Source: Denitrobaculum tricleocarpae (GTDB lineage Bacteria > Pseudomonadota > Alphaproteobacteria > Kiloniellales > Kiloniellaceae). Taken from it: a DNA stretch of 64,000 nucleotides. Below, in pieces: positions 1 to 7,467 of this stretch. Each line of letters starts with the position of its first letter. Position 1 is the stretch's first letter. The notes under the pieces are model-generated. The model was not told where the DNA came from. It made no database searches and saw only the letters and a program-made list of their open reading frames with translations. The position numbers were made by a program, and so were the translations under genes. The stretch covers positions 372,001-436,000 of the forward strand of contig NZ_ML660053.1 of assembly GCF_007004665.1 (NCBI RefSeq). The letters are read 5' to 3'.

Positions 1-1378
1 GCTTGACCCGCTTCTCGGCCGGCTCCTCTCCGTCCTCGAAGTTGATCGAATTGAGGATGCCCTTGCCGCCGTAGAGTTTGAGAGCCTGCTCCAGAACCGA
101 CAGTTCTGTGGAGTCCAGCACCAGCGGGGCCGTCACCGATCCGCGCATGCGGGTCACGACCTCTTCCATCTCGGCCGACTCGTCCCGGCCGACAAAAGCG
201 GTGCAGACATCGAGCGCGTGTGAACCTTCCTTGACCTGTTCGACCCCCATGGCGACACAGCCTTCCCAGTCGCCTTCTTCCTGCAACTGGCGGAACTTGC
301 GGCTTCCGTTGGCGTTGCAGCGCTCGCCGATCGAGAGGTAGGCATTCTCCTGCCGCAAGGAAACCGGGCTGTAGAGGGAGGCGATGGAGGGGACCCAAAA
401 GGGCTTGCGTTCAATAGGTTTCGGACGCGCACCTAAGACGTCACTCGAGCCGGAGAGATTACGCAGCATGGCGTCTACGGCAGTAATGTGTTCGGGCGTG
501 GAACCGCAACAGCCGCCGACCATGTTCAGGCCGTCTTCGGTGATGAAGCGCTCCAGCCATTTCGCCAACTCGTCCGGTGTCAGCGGATAATGAGTATGGC
601 CGTCGACCAGTTCCGGCAGGCCGGCATTCGGCTGCAGGGACAGCAGGCCCTTCCAGTTCTCGGACAGCCAGCGCACATGGGCCGCCATCTCTTGCGGTCC
701 GGTCGCGCAGTTCAGGCCCAGGATCGGGATGTCCAGGGAATCGATGATCGTTGCCGCCGCCGCGATGTCGGTTCCGACAAGCAGGGTGCCGGTGGTCTCG
801 ACCGTAACCTGCACCATGATCGGCAGGTCGAACCGGCCCGCTTTTTCACGCGCAAACTTCGCCGCATTCACCGCGGCTTTGATCTGCAGGGGGTCCTGAC
901 AGGTCTCGATGAGGATGCCGTCGACGTTGCCGTCGATCAGTCCGGCGCACTGAATCTGCAGTGCGGTTTCCAGTTCGTCGTAGCCGACGTGACCGAGGGA
1001 GGGCAGGCGGGTTCCAGGACCGACTGAGCCCAGCACAAAACGCTCACGGCCGTCAGGACCGAAGGTCTCGGCGGCTTCGCGTGCGAGCTCACCTGCCCGG
1101 CGATTGATTTCAAAGGCGCGGTCCTGCAAATCGAATTCACCGAGGGTAAGCGGCGATCCGCCAAAGCTGTTGGTCTGCACGATATCCGAACCGGCGGCGT
1201 AGTAGCCTTTGTGGATCTCGATCACCACATCCGGGCGGGAGAGGTTGAGAACTTCGGTACAGTTCTCCTTGTCCCAGTAATCCCGTTCGATGTGCAGGTC
1301 CATGGCCTGCACGCGGCTCCCCATGGCGCCGTCGCACAGCAAAACGCGGTCTTGAAGAGCTTCAATAAAAGTACTCAT
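1..1378 (-). CDS. metH: Methionine synthase MetH, N-terminal part (runs off window)
   Basis: Cobalamin-dependent methionine synthase, which moves the methyl group of 5-methyltetrahydrofolate to homocysteine. The frame is open from an ATG at 1378 to the window edge, giving 459 residues of an enzyme that is normally about 1,150-1,250 long. The homocysteine S-methyltransferase domain fills residues 1-320: GAMGS near residue 17-21, the zinc cysteine in LNCATGP (C224) and the cysteine pair in GGCCGSTPEH (C290, C291). The pterin-binding domain begins near residue 345 with YLSIGERCNANGSR. The cobalamin and reactivation domains lie outside the window. It starts 4 bp after metF ends on the same strand, so the two are surely cotranscribed and probably share the promoter upstream of the ArsR-methyltransferase gene. 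Confidence 0.95.
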   Translation of the reverse strand, partial: MSTFIEALQDRVLLCDGAMGSRVQAMDLHIERDYWDKENCTEVLNLSRPDVVIEIHKGYYAAGSDIVQTNSFGGSPLTLGEFDLQDRAFEINRRAGELAREAAETFGPDGRERFVLGSVGPGTRLPSLGHVGYDELETALQIQCAGLIDGNVDGILIETCQDPLQIKAAVNAAKFAREKAGRFDLPIMVQVTVETTGTLLVGTDIAAAATIIDSLDIPILGLNCATGPQEMAAHVRWLSENWKGLLSLQPNAGLPELVDGHTHYPLTPDELAKWLERFITEDGLNMVGGCCGSTPEHITAVDAMLRNLSGSSDVLGARPKPIERKPFWVPSIASLYSPVSLRQENAYLSIGERCNANGSRKFRQLQEEGDWEGCVAMGVEQVKEGSHALDVCTAFVGRDESAEMEEVVTRMRGSVTAPLVLDSTELSVLEQALKLYGGKGILNSINFEDGEEPAEKRVK

Positions 1379-1382
1379 AGGA

Positions 1383-2348
1383 TTACAGTCGTGCCTCGTC
1401 TTGGGTGTTCTTTTTCGCTTCCGTGACCCGATCAAGCCCGGGCGTGCGCAGCATCCGGCAAATGGCCGCCGTCAGTTCGTAGCGGTTCAGAGTATAGAAA
1501 TGGAACTCCTCGACGCCCCGGGTCTGCAGGTAACGGCACTGCTCCACAGCCGTCGCGGCGGCGACAAAACCGCGCGCGACCGGTTCGTCGTTCAGATCAT
1601 TGAAGAGCGCAGCGAGCCAGTCCGGGACCTTGGCGCCGCACATCTTCGCGAATTCAACAGTCCGCTCGAAGTTCGTTATCGGCAGAATACCCGGAATGAT
1701 CGGCTGTGAGATGCCTGCGGCCCGCGCGCGGTCCAGAAACCGCAGATAGTCATCGGGATTGAAAAAGAACTGCGTAATGGCCTGATGAGCGCCTGCGTCC
1801 AGTTTGCGCTTCAGATTGTCCAGATCCGCGGCGGCTGAATCTGCTTGAGGATGGACTTCCGGATAGGCTGCGACAGAGACTTTGAAGTTCGCGACACGTT
1901 TCAATCCGGCAACAAGGTCCGATGCATAGGCATAGCCGTCCGGATGAGGATGATAGCGGCCGTCTGTCTTGGGCGGGTCACCACGAAGGGCCACGATATG
2001 CCGGATTCCAGCGTCCCAATAGGCGCGCGCAACATCATCGATTTCGCCGCGGCTTGCGCCAACGCAGGTCAGATGCGCCGCGGGTTCCAGGTCGGTTTTG
2101 TTACGGATACGCTTCACGGTTTCCAGCGTCTGCGCCTGCGTACCGCCGCCCGCGCCATAGGTCACCGAAACGAAGCAGGGTGCCAATGGGCGCAGGTGCT
2201 CAATCGTGCTCCAGAGCTTTTGCTCCATCGCCGGCGTTTTGGGCGGGAAGAATTCGAAGGAGACTTTGGCGATCTTATCGGCAGGCGCAAAGATGATGCG
2301 CTCATTGTCGCTCGTTGCTGAATTCTGCGGCTGGGTCGAGGCGCTCAT
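1383..2348 (-). CDS. metF: Methylenetetrahydrofolate reductase MetF
   Basis: FAD-dependent 5,10-methylenetetrahydrofolate reductase, making the 5-methyl-THF used by MetH. At 321 residues it is a little longer than E. coli MetF because of about 28 extra N-terminal residues. The family signature FEFFPPKT is at residues 31-38, with E32 at the place of the catalytic glutamate (Glu28 in E. coli). Other family segments are VTYGAGGG, HLTCVGASR and ITQFFFNPDDYLRF. The gene lies between the ArsR-methyltransferase gene and metH on the minus strand, with an 87-bp gap upstream and a 4-bp gap downstream. This order is common in alphaproteobacteria and indicates one methionine-cycle operon. Confidence 0.96.
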   Translation of the reverse strand: MSASTQPQNSATSDNERIIFAPADKIAKVSFEFFPPKTPAMEQKLWSTIEHLRPLAPCFVSVTYGAGGGTQAQTLETVKRIRNKTDLEPAAHLTCVGASRGEIDDVARAYWDAGIRHIVALRGDPPKTDGRYHPHPDGYAYASDLVAGLKRVANFKVSVAAYPEVHPQADSAAADLDNLKRKLDAGAHQAITQFFFNPDDYLRFLDRARAAGISQPIIPGILPITNFERTVEFAKMCGAKVPDWLAALFNDLNDEPVARGFVAAATAVEQCRYLQTRGVEEFHFYTLNRYELTAAICRMLRTPGLDRVTEAKKNTQDEARL

Positions 2349-2435
2349 GGATCCAGGGTCCTTGTGTATAACGGTACGGGTTGTCGTGCGTCTTTCGGAC
2401 AGCGGGCCTGCCGCCGTCCGGTTAGTGGAGTCCGG

Positions 2436-3380
2436 TTAGTGGAGTTGGTCTTCCGCGGGGCGTTCTGCCGTCCAGATCCCCACAGTCAGGGGATCCCCCG
2501 GAAGTTCGACGTGCTGGCTGGAGATCAATCCGGCGTCTGCGCACCATGTTTTGATGTCTTCATCTTTGAAACCAAGCCAGCGGTGGGAGTGTTGCTCCCG
2601 CAGGTAGTCCAGGTCATGGGCCTGGAAATCCACGAGGATAAGCTTGCCGCCAGGACGCAGCGCGCGGGCGGCTTCGGCCAGAACCTCGGTCGGCGTTTCC
2701 GCGAAATGCAGAACCTGATGCAGGGTCACGGCGTCGAAGCTGCCGCCCTGAACCGGCAACTGGTACATATCGCCTTGCTTGACGGTGCAGTTGCGCAGGG
2801 CGGCCTGCTCGATATTGGCGCGTGCTACCATCAGCATTTCGCGCGAGAGATCGACGCCGACCGCTTTGGTGGCCCGGGGCGCGAGCAGTTCCATCACGCG
2901 GCCTGTACCGGTCCCCACGTCGAGCAGGTCGCCGATCTGATCGCCCGGCAGCATTTCCAGAAGCTTTTGCTCGACCTCCTGCTCGTCGACATAGAGAGAG
3001 CGGATCCGGTCCCATTGCTCGGCATTACGGCGAAAGTAGTCGGATGCGCGCTCGCTGCGTGCCCGGCGGATGCGTTCCAGGCGCTCGAGATCGCGGGTGA
3101 GGGTGGGGTCGTTCGATGGAATGGCGTCTACCAGCGTCCGGGCGAGCTCCGCCCCGGTGCCGTGGGTGGTGAGCCTGAAATAGACCCAACTTCCCTCGCG
3201 CGAGCGGTCCATGAGACCGCCGTCGCACAGAAGCTTGAGATGGCGTGAGACCCGGGGCTGACTTTGCCCGAGAATCGACGTCAGGTCCGAAACAGTCAGA
3301 TCGCTGTGCGCGCAAAGAGCGAGCAGGCGCAATCTGGTTGCTTCGCCAGCGGCTTTGAGAGCGGAGAGAAGCGTATCCAT
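2436..3380 (-). CDS. ArsR-family regulator fused to a SAM-dependent methyltransferase
   Basis: A two-domain protein of 314 residues. Residues 1-90 form an ArsR winged helix (recognition helix around QSQPRVSRHLKLL, residues 39-51). Residues 120-300 form a class I SAM methyltransferase with motif I LLDVGTGTGR (residues 152-161). No metal-binding cysteine pair typical of arsenic or zinc sensing is visible. Proteins of this build commonly precede metF and metH in alphaproteobacteria. Inference: it represses its own operon in response to SAM or S-adenosylhomocysteine bound by the methyltransferase fold, like the SahR-type ArsR regulators of the methionine cycle. A perfect palindrome sits in its promoter 47 bp upstream. 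Whether it also methylates a substrate is unknown. ATG start at 3380. Confidence 0.88.
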   Translation of the reverse strand: MDTLLSALKAAGEATRLRLLALCAHSDLTVSDLTSILGQSQPRVSRHLKLLCDGGLMDRSREGSWVYFRLTTHGTGAELARTLVDAIPSNDPTLTRDLERLERIRRARSERASDYFRRNAEQWDRIRSLYVDEQEVEQKLLEMLPGDQIGDLLDVGTGTGRVMELLAPRATKAVGVDLSREMLMVARANIEQAALRNCTVKQGDMYQLPVQGGSFDAVTLHQVLHFAETPTEVLAEAARALRPGGKLILVDFQAHDLDYLREQHSHRWLGFKDEDIKTWCADAGLISSQHVELPGDPLTVGIWTAERPAEDQLH

Positions 3381-3417
3381 ATCGGCGATCTTCGCTGCTA
3401 GGGGTTAATATTGTGAT

Positions 3418-3447
3418 AATGTAGATATAAAGATATCTTTATGTCAA
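3418..3447 (-). promoter_or_regulatory. Promoter with a perfect 16-bp operator palindrome for the arsR-metF-metH operon
   Basis: Read leftward there is a consensus -35 TTGACA (3447-3442), an 18-nt spacer and a -10-like TACATT (3423-3418), 38 bp before the ATG at 3380. The spacer holds the perfect palindrome ATAAAGATATCTTTAT (3427-3442), which extends to 22 bp with one mismatched pair. A repressor bound here would block RNA polymerase directly. Inference: this is the operator of the ArsR-methyltransferase regulator encoded just downstream. Confidence 0.75.
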
Positions 3448-3852
3448 TAATCAAAATATGAAGGTTTTGGGGCAGGGCTGAAGATCAGGAGGCAAAAAGT
3501 ATAAGCTTTCTCAGCCGGGTAACGGACGAGAGCGCTTACTGGTGGTGATGCCTGACGCAGGGGCCGCTTGAGCCAGTGGGTGTAACAGAGGCACTGATCG
3601 CGACGCCAATCGTCGCAGAGGCGTTGGTTGGCGGGCGCGCGCTCATTTGGCCAGGGAGCAGGTGGCCAGGGAGCAGGTGGCCAGGGAGCAGCTGGATAGG
3701 AAGCAGGCCGGATGAAGGGTGCCAGGGATGTCGTTGGCCTGGCGGGTAAAAGCGTCAGGTCACCGTGGTTCGGTCGTTCGTGACGTATTAAACCTAAACC
3801 GCGTCGTGAATATGACGGCTTAACTTTAAGGCTTTACTGGATTTTCGACATA
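3448..3852. other. Non-coding stretch between the met promoter and the integrated element
   Basis: No convincing gene on either strand. It contains a 15-bp tandem repeat (listed separately). Its right end is the chromosomal flank of the element's left attachment site, and would have followed the tRNA-Pro gene before the insertion. Confidence 0.6.
3646..3705. repeat. 15-bp tandem repeat, about four copies
   Basis: Copies start at 3646, 3661, 3676 and 3691. Copies two and three are identical (GGTGGCCAGGGAGCA). The first differs at its first two bases (TT for GG), and the fourth is degenerate (GCTGGATAGGAAGCA). No ORF uses it. Confidence 0.85.
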
Positions 3853-3898
3853 TTGGTCGGGGAGAGAGGATTCGAACCTCCGGCCCCTACGTCCCGAA
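3853..3898. repeat. Left attachment site (attL), duplicate of the tRNA-Pro 3' end
   Basis: 46 bp identical to 9284-9329. It holds the 3' CCA, acceptor strand, T arm and part of the anticodon arm of tRNA-Pro, but not the 5' half, so it is a truncated copy left by integration. Identity stops at A3852 on the left and T3899 on the right. Confidence 0.95.
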
Positions 3899-4032
3899 TG
3901 ACAGGGAAGTCGCGCAAAACAGGCAAATAGCAGCCAATCTTGCCAATCGCTATGTTCAATCCTTTCAAAACCTTACCATTCTTGTCCTAAGAGTTCCGCA
4001 AACAGGTTTGCGCTTCGGCGAGGGCCGTTGTC

Positions 4033-4569
4033 ATGACTGACAGCGAGCGTCGCGACATTTTAACGCGTGTGAACGTGAAGCGTCTCAGGACGGGGAAAAT
4101 CAGTCTCGTTCTTGAGTTTGAAGCTGAGGATCTTGCTTCCCTTCTTGGGGACCTCGGTCTTCTTACCGACACTAGCCAGTCACGTAAGGCGTATAACCAG
4201 GCCAGGACTGAAGCTGATCGCCGCGAACGATTGCGAGCCGCTCGTGAACTCGGCCCTAAGCTCGAAGAGCAGGCACAGGAACTACAGCGCTGCGGTATGC
4301 TGCGCACTTTCGCTCTCGCTCAGGTTGCTGATACGCATGGCCTTTCAGTTGATGATGTGCGGACCTATCTCCGCCTGCACCGTATTCAGAGCAGGAAAAA
4401 CAGAGAACAAGCCGTTGTTGATGCTGTCGAAAGAGGCCTGAGTTACCGTCAGATATCCGACGAAATGTGTGTTTCTCGAAGCACAGTCGGAAATATCGCG
4501 AGAAGGGCTGGAATCAAACCAAAGGCCCCAATCAACAAGAAGCGCAAGCTGGGAGGGAGGGGTCGATGA
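4033..4569 (+). CDS. HTH protein encoded just upstream of rep
   Basis: 178 residues, no named family recognised. Residues 50-90 are rich in charged residues and probably helical or coiled-coil. The C-terminal third has a resolvase/Hin-like helix-turn-helix: GLSYRQISDEMCVSRSTV followed by GNIARRAGI, about residues 137-163, ending in a basic tail (KKRKLGGRGR). It is the first gene of the element. Its stop overlaps the proposed rep start as ATGA (4566-4569), which suggests translational coupling. Inference: a DNA-binding partner or regulator of the Rep protein, such as a copy control or origin-binding factor. No enzymatic motif is visible. The ATG at 4033 follows the open stretch after attL. Confidence 0.7.
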   Translation: MTDSERRDILTRVNVKRLRTGKISLVLEFEAEDLASLLGDLGLLTDTSQSRKAYNQARTEADRRERLRAARELGPKLEEQAQELQRCGMLRTFALAQVADTHGLSVDDVRTYLRLHRIQSRKNREQAVVDAVERGLSYRQISDEMCVSRSTVGNIARRAGIKPKAPINKKRKLGGRGR

Positions 4570-6173
4570 CCCAGGTTCCGTCTGGCTCGCTGCATTGCAA
4601 GAGTTTCGCCCGTGGGGAGGTAGTAGCCCCTGCGGGACTTTGGGAGCGCGGTGCTGAGGCTTCGGGGTCTATCCCGCCCTCGGCCCGTCTCTTCCGCCCT
4701 GGTGGTTCATCGAACGATCCCGGTGTTAGCTCGCCAGGCACCGTTGTTCACGAAACTGCCTGCGCTTCCAAAGCGCTTGCTACTTCGCCTTCAGGTGAAA
4801 TCGGTCTTTCCGCGTGCTCTGATGTCGGCCGTCCTAGCTTCAGGACCGCCCCAGCCCTTGATAGACACGCAAGTAGTGTTTCCTCCCTGGCCGATGAAAC
4901 ACAGGCGGTTGTTGCCAGTCAAACCGGCCTCAGTGCTCGCGATGCGGTTGCCTGGGCCGAAGCGCAACAGCGCCGCGCCAAGATCGATTCGGATACTCGG
5001 CTCGTTGCCGACACGCTCCGGCGCTACGGCATGGACATGCGCCGCAAGGATCAAACCCTGATCCAGGTCGGTCTCGTGACTGGTGCGGTGTCATCGGCTG
5101 TTGAGGGCTATCAGCGCAGCGTGTTCCTGCCGTCTGTCGCGGCTTCGATCCGGCGCGAGATGGTGGATGAGCTCGAACACTTCCTGAAGCGCGATCCCAA
5201 GGGCAGGTACGCGCGCTATGTCGTCATCACATCCGGGCAGCGATGTATCGCGCCTGATCTGCGTTGGAGGATCCAGAGTTTTAACCGGAAAATCTCGAAA
5301 TGGCGCGCGACAGTCTGTAAGGCCTTCGGCATCGACGTTCTGTTGCGGGCCTTAGAGTTTCCTTGGGAAAAGGGGAAGGGGTTCCACGTTCATTCAAATG
5401 TCATCCTCGTACCGCGTTCTAGGCTTTCCAAGGGCGATTGGGCCGATTTCTTCGAGCGAACGCGGCACTACTTCGGTTCCTGGTGGCGGGACAACGGCCG
5501 CTTAAGCGACGTCCGGGAGGCAGTCAAATACTGCATTAAGGGCGACGATCTCATGAAGATGTGCCGGGAGGATCCGAACGCCTTGGCGAACGCTTACGTG
5601 TACACGCGCGGCTTGCACCTGGTGCAGCCCATGGGCGCGTTCCGCGAATGGCGCAGCGAGCTTAAGGCCGACCGCAAAAAGGTGGTCGCGATCCATGACC
5701 GGGAAGGCAACCGGCGGCTCGTCGTGATTGACCGCAAGCGCAAGGACGATGAAAGCTGCAGGTCGATGGAAGGCGGCGAGAACCAGGTAATTTCCATCAG
5801 CCTGCCGAGCGCCCGATTTAGCCGCTTCAAGGAGCCGGTGGCGCTGATCGCGAACCCGAATCTCGACCGGCTCTGGGGCGAAGGCTCCGGAGAGCTTTTC
5901 AAGCACCACCTCGAGGCTCTCGAACACTGGCGCGCCAATGGTGCGCCGGATCCCCGCGTCGCGCTCCAGGAGGCCTCTGAGGCGCTGGCAAACTCGTTTC
6001 ATCAAGCGAGGTTCGGCGACAGTACGGACCTTTATAGTTCACACGAGCACAGTAACTGTCCAGAGACCGGGGCCATCCCGGCATCAGAAAGGATCGAAAA
6101 TGGCACTCACGGACCGCCAATCATTGGCGCGGAGCGCACTCGATGCGCTTCAGACCGGCAATTCACAGCTTGA
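4566..6173 (+). CDS. Putative HUH-type rolling-circle replication initiator
   Basis: 535 residues from the ATG at 4566, which overlaps the previous stop as ATGA; the frame is open further upstream to 4467. The central part carries the three motifs of HUH endonucleases in order: motif I-like RYVVITSGQR (about 217-226), the metal-binding HVH in FHVHSNVILVP (H274, H276), and a YxxK tyrosine motif in VKYCIKGDDL (Y322, K325). Such enzymes nick one strand at a double-strand origin and stay linked through the tyrosine. Residues 1-130 are low-complexity and Ser/Pro-rich; the C-terminal 150 residues match nothing I recognise. No helicase or primase motif is present. The family call rests on motif spacing only, so a relaxase-like role is possible, though the single tyrosine and neighbours favour replication. 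Confidence 0.68.
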   Translation: MTQVPSGSLHCKSFARGEVVAPAGLWERGAEASGSIPPSARLFRPGGSSNDPGVSSPGTVVHETACASKALATSPSGEIGLSACSDVGRPSFRTAPALDRHASSVSSLADETQAVVASQTGLSARDAVAWAEAQQRRAKIDSDTRLVADTLRRYGMDMRRKDQTLIQVGLVTGAVSSAVEGYQRSVFLPSVAASIRREMVDELEHFLKRDPKGRYARYVVITSGQRCIAPDLRWRIQSFNRKISKWRATVCKAFGIDVLLRALEFPWEKGKGFHVHSNVILVPRSRLSKGDWADFFERTRHYFGSWWRDNGRLSDVREAVKYCIKGDDLMKMCREDPNALANAYVYTRGLHLVQPMGAFREWRSELKADRKKVVAIHDREGNRRLVVIDRKRKDDESCRSMEGGENQVISISLPSARFSRFKEPVALIANPNLDRLWGEGSGELFKHHLEALEHWRANGAPDPRVALQEASEALANSFHQARFGDSTDLYSSHEHSNCPETGAIPASERIENGTHGPPIIGAERTRCASDRQFTA

Positions 6174-6366
6174 AGCGGCCACGATGATCACAAAAACGAC
6201 CATCGGGCTCGCCCTGTTCCCGGTGACTCTGGGGCTCCTGGTGTTTTCACTCTTTTGGCCACTCTGGGCGTTCGATGCAAGGCCTCCCCGGGGCCATCTC
6301 CGGAGCCTGAACGCTGGGTTCCCTTCATTTCCCGGGAACCGCCCGGGGAGTGTCCCCGCCCTTTGA
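6100..6366 (+). CDS. Small single-span membrane protein of the element
   Basis: 88 residues starting at an ATG with a good Shine-Dalgarno (GAAAGGA, about 7 nt upstream). It overlaps the end of rep by 74 bp in another frame. Residues 1-28 are polar and helical, residues about 31-57 are a strongly hydrophobic segment (TKTTIGLALFPVTLGLLVFS and onward), and the tail is Gly/Pro/Arg-rich. No signal peptide cleavage site is seen. The function is unknown. Small one-span proteins at this place in small replicons can be virion coat, holin-like or entry-exclusion proteins, but nothing here decides. The in-frame ORF reaches back to 5938, but the ribosome-binding site supports 6100. Confidence 0.55.
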   Translation: MALTDRQSLARSALDALQTGNSQLEAATMITKTTIGLALFPVTLGLLVFSLFWPLWAFDARPPRGHLRSLNAGFPSFPGNRPGSVPAL

Positions 6367-6376
6367 AATCAAAGGG
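6359..6376 (+). terminator. Hairpin with T-rich tail after the small membrane protein gene
   Basis: Inverted repeat CCCTTTGA / TCAAAGGG with two bases between, followed by TTTTCTTCC. It overlaps the stop codon of the gene ending at 6366 and would end the HTH-rep transcript. Confidence 0.5.
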
Positions 6377-6415
6377 TTTTCTTCCTCAACTGTGTTTAAA
6401 CCGAAGGACAACACG

Positions 6416-7312
6416 ATGAATACCTTAAATAGCGATGTAGTCATTGATCCAAAAGAGTTTGGCGTGCACCTCAGAAAAGCGCGTGAAGCTGCGAAACTCT
6501 CGCGAGCAGATATCCACAAAAAGACGAATATTCCAGTCAAAGCAATTGAGAAATTCGAACGCGGAGAACAGGAAGTGTCTGTGTTCAGGGCTATCTCGAT
6601 TTGCAAGTGTCTTGGAATTTCGTTCGATCATTTAATGGCTGATCTCGAAACAGGTTCGCTCGCCTCGCCTGGGCAGGATGGAAACGAATCTTATCCGGTT
6701 CTAGTATCCAGTAACCCGGACCCTGAAAACTCGGATGAGCATGCGATGCTCGAAGAGGCGGGCGCTATCATTGATAGATTGGACCGCTTTCGAGCCGAGG
6801 GGTTTGAAGGCTTGATCTGTCGAGCTTTGGTGTCAATGGATCACGCTTTCAACATGCTTGAGATGTTGGAACCACCTGGACTGTTGAGCATTGCACACGA
6901 CGCACAGCTGTCCAGGAAGAGTCTTCCAACTCCGATTGAGCTAGAAGATGCGTTTGAAGAAGACTTTGATACAGCGATCGCACAGCGTGATGAGTTGATT
7001 AATCGAATCATCGATACGGCGGTTTTCGGGTACGACCTTTATCAGGTTGACATTGACCTCATCAAAGATCTTGCCGACCACTTCGAGCGCGAAGATCACA
7101 TTGAAAATGCTTCCGGGCTGACAAGTCACCAGGACGGCCACGCGGTTTTTGTTCCTCTTGTTCGAAAGAGGCTTCGTCAGTTGGCGTTGACCGGTCGCGC
7201 TCCCATGCTTGCTAATATTGCTTCGGACACTGAGTTTCGCGCTGAATCGAAAGTAGAGATCGCATCCGAGAAAAACCCGTTCGCTTTTTGGGAGTTTGGC
7301 CAGTCTGAGTAG
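6416..7312 (+). CDS. XRE-family regulator with a long C-terminal domain
   Basis: 298 residues from the ATG at 6416 (AAGGA about 9 nt upstream); the open frame to 6350 is not needed. Residues 14-75 form a Cro/C1-type helix-turn-helix (FGVHLRKAREAAKLSRADI, then KAIEKFERGEQE). The remaining 220 residues are acidic and helical, without a peptidase triad, so they are more likely a multimerisation or sensor domain of unknown type. The gene is AT-richer than the chromosome around it. It stands between two hairpins (6359-6376 and 7330-7369), so it is probably its own transcription unit. Inference: control of the integration/excision or replication functions of the element. Confidence 0.72.
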   Translation: MNTLNSDVVIDPKEFGVHLRKAREAAKLSRADIHKKTNIPVKAIEKFERGEQEVSVFRAISICKCLGISFDHLMADLETGSLASPGQDGNESYPVLVSSNPDPENSDEHAMLEEAGAIIDRLDRFRAEGFEGLICRALVSMDHAFNMLEMLEPPGLLSIAHDAQLSRKSLPTPIELEDAFEEDFDTAIAQRDELINRIIDTAVFGYDLYQVDIDLIKDLADHFEREDHIENASGLTSHQDGHAVFVPLVRKRLRQLALTGRAPMLANIASDTEFRAESKVEIASEKNPFAFWEFGQSE

Positions 7313-7329
7313 TCCATTGGTGTTGCAGT

Positions 7330-7369
7330 ATAAAGCACGTTAGGCAGCGCGCGACCTAACGTGCTTTAT
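7330..7369. repeat. Perfect 15-bp inverted repeat with a 10-nt loop
   Basis: Arms ATAAAGCACGTTAGG (7330-7344) and CCTAACGTGCTTTAT (7355-7369) around the loop CAGCGCGCGA. There is no T-run on the plus strand, so it is a weak intrinsic terminator at best. In an element with an HUH Rep, a long perfect hairpin is also a candidate replication origin or regulator site. Confidence 0.8.
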
Positions 7370-7427
7370 CGATATCATGCCGATTGAAGGTTGCAAGAGT
7401 AAGTCATATAGGCTACGAATGCCTTAT

Positions 7428-7449
7428 TGGGTACGGTTTATCGTACCCA
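7428..7449. promoter_or_regulatory. Operator-like dyad before the XRE-xis-int operon
   Basis: Perfect arms TGGGTACG and CGTACCCA separated by GTTTAT, ending 18 bp before the ATG at 7468. Position and size fit a repressor site for one of the two XRE proteins. The assignment is an inference. Confidence 0.55.
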
Positions 7450-7467
7450 TTTTTGAATTGAGAAGCG

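Noticed and set aside
488-1027. Plus-strand ORF of 179 residues opposite metH
   Set aside because: It is antisense to clear metH coding sequence, lacks a recognisable domain and reflects GC-rich frame shadowing.
2364-3248. Plus-strand ORF of 294 residues opposite the ArsR-methyltransferase gene
   Set aside because: The opposite strand encodes two well-recognised domains; this frame is Cys/His-rich and without family resemblance.
3641-3710. Tandem repeats considered as a CRISPR array
   Set aside because: Units are contiguous 15-mers without spacers, and no cas gene is nearby.
4566-6173. Conjugative relaxase instead of replication initiator
   Set aside because: There is no histidine triad of MOB type, no coupling protein or oriT-like neighbour, and the single YxxK after the HUH pair fits Rep proteins better, though not proven.
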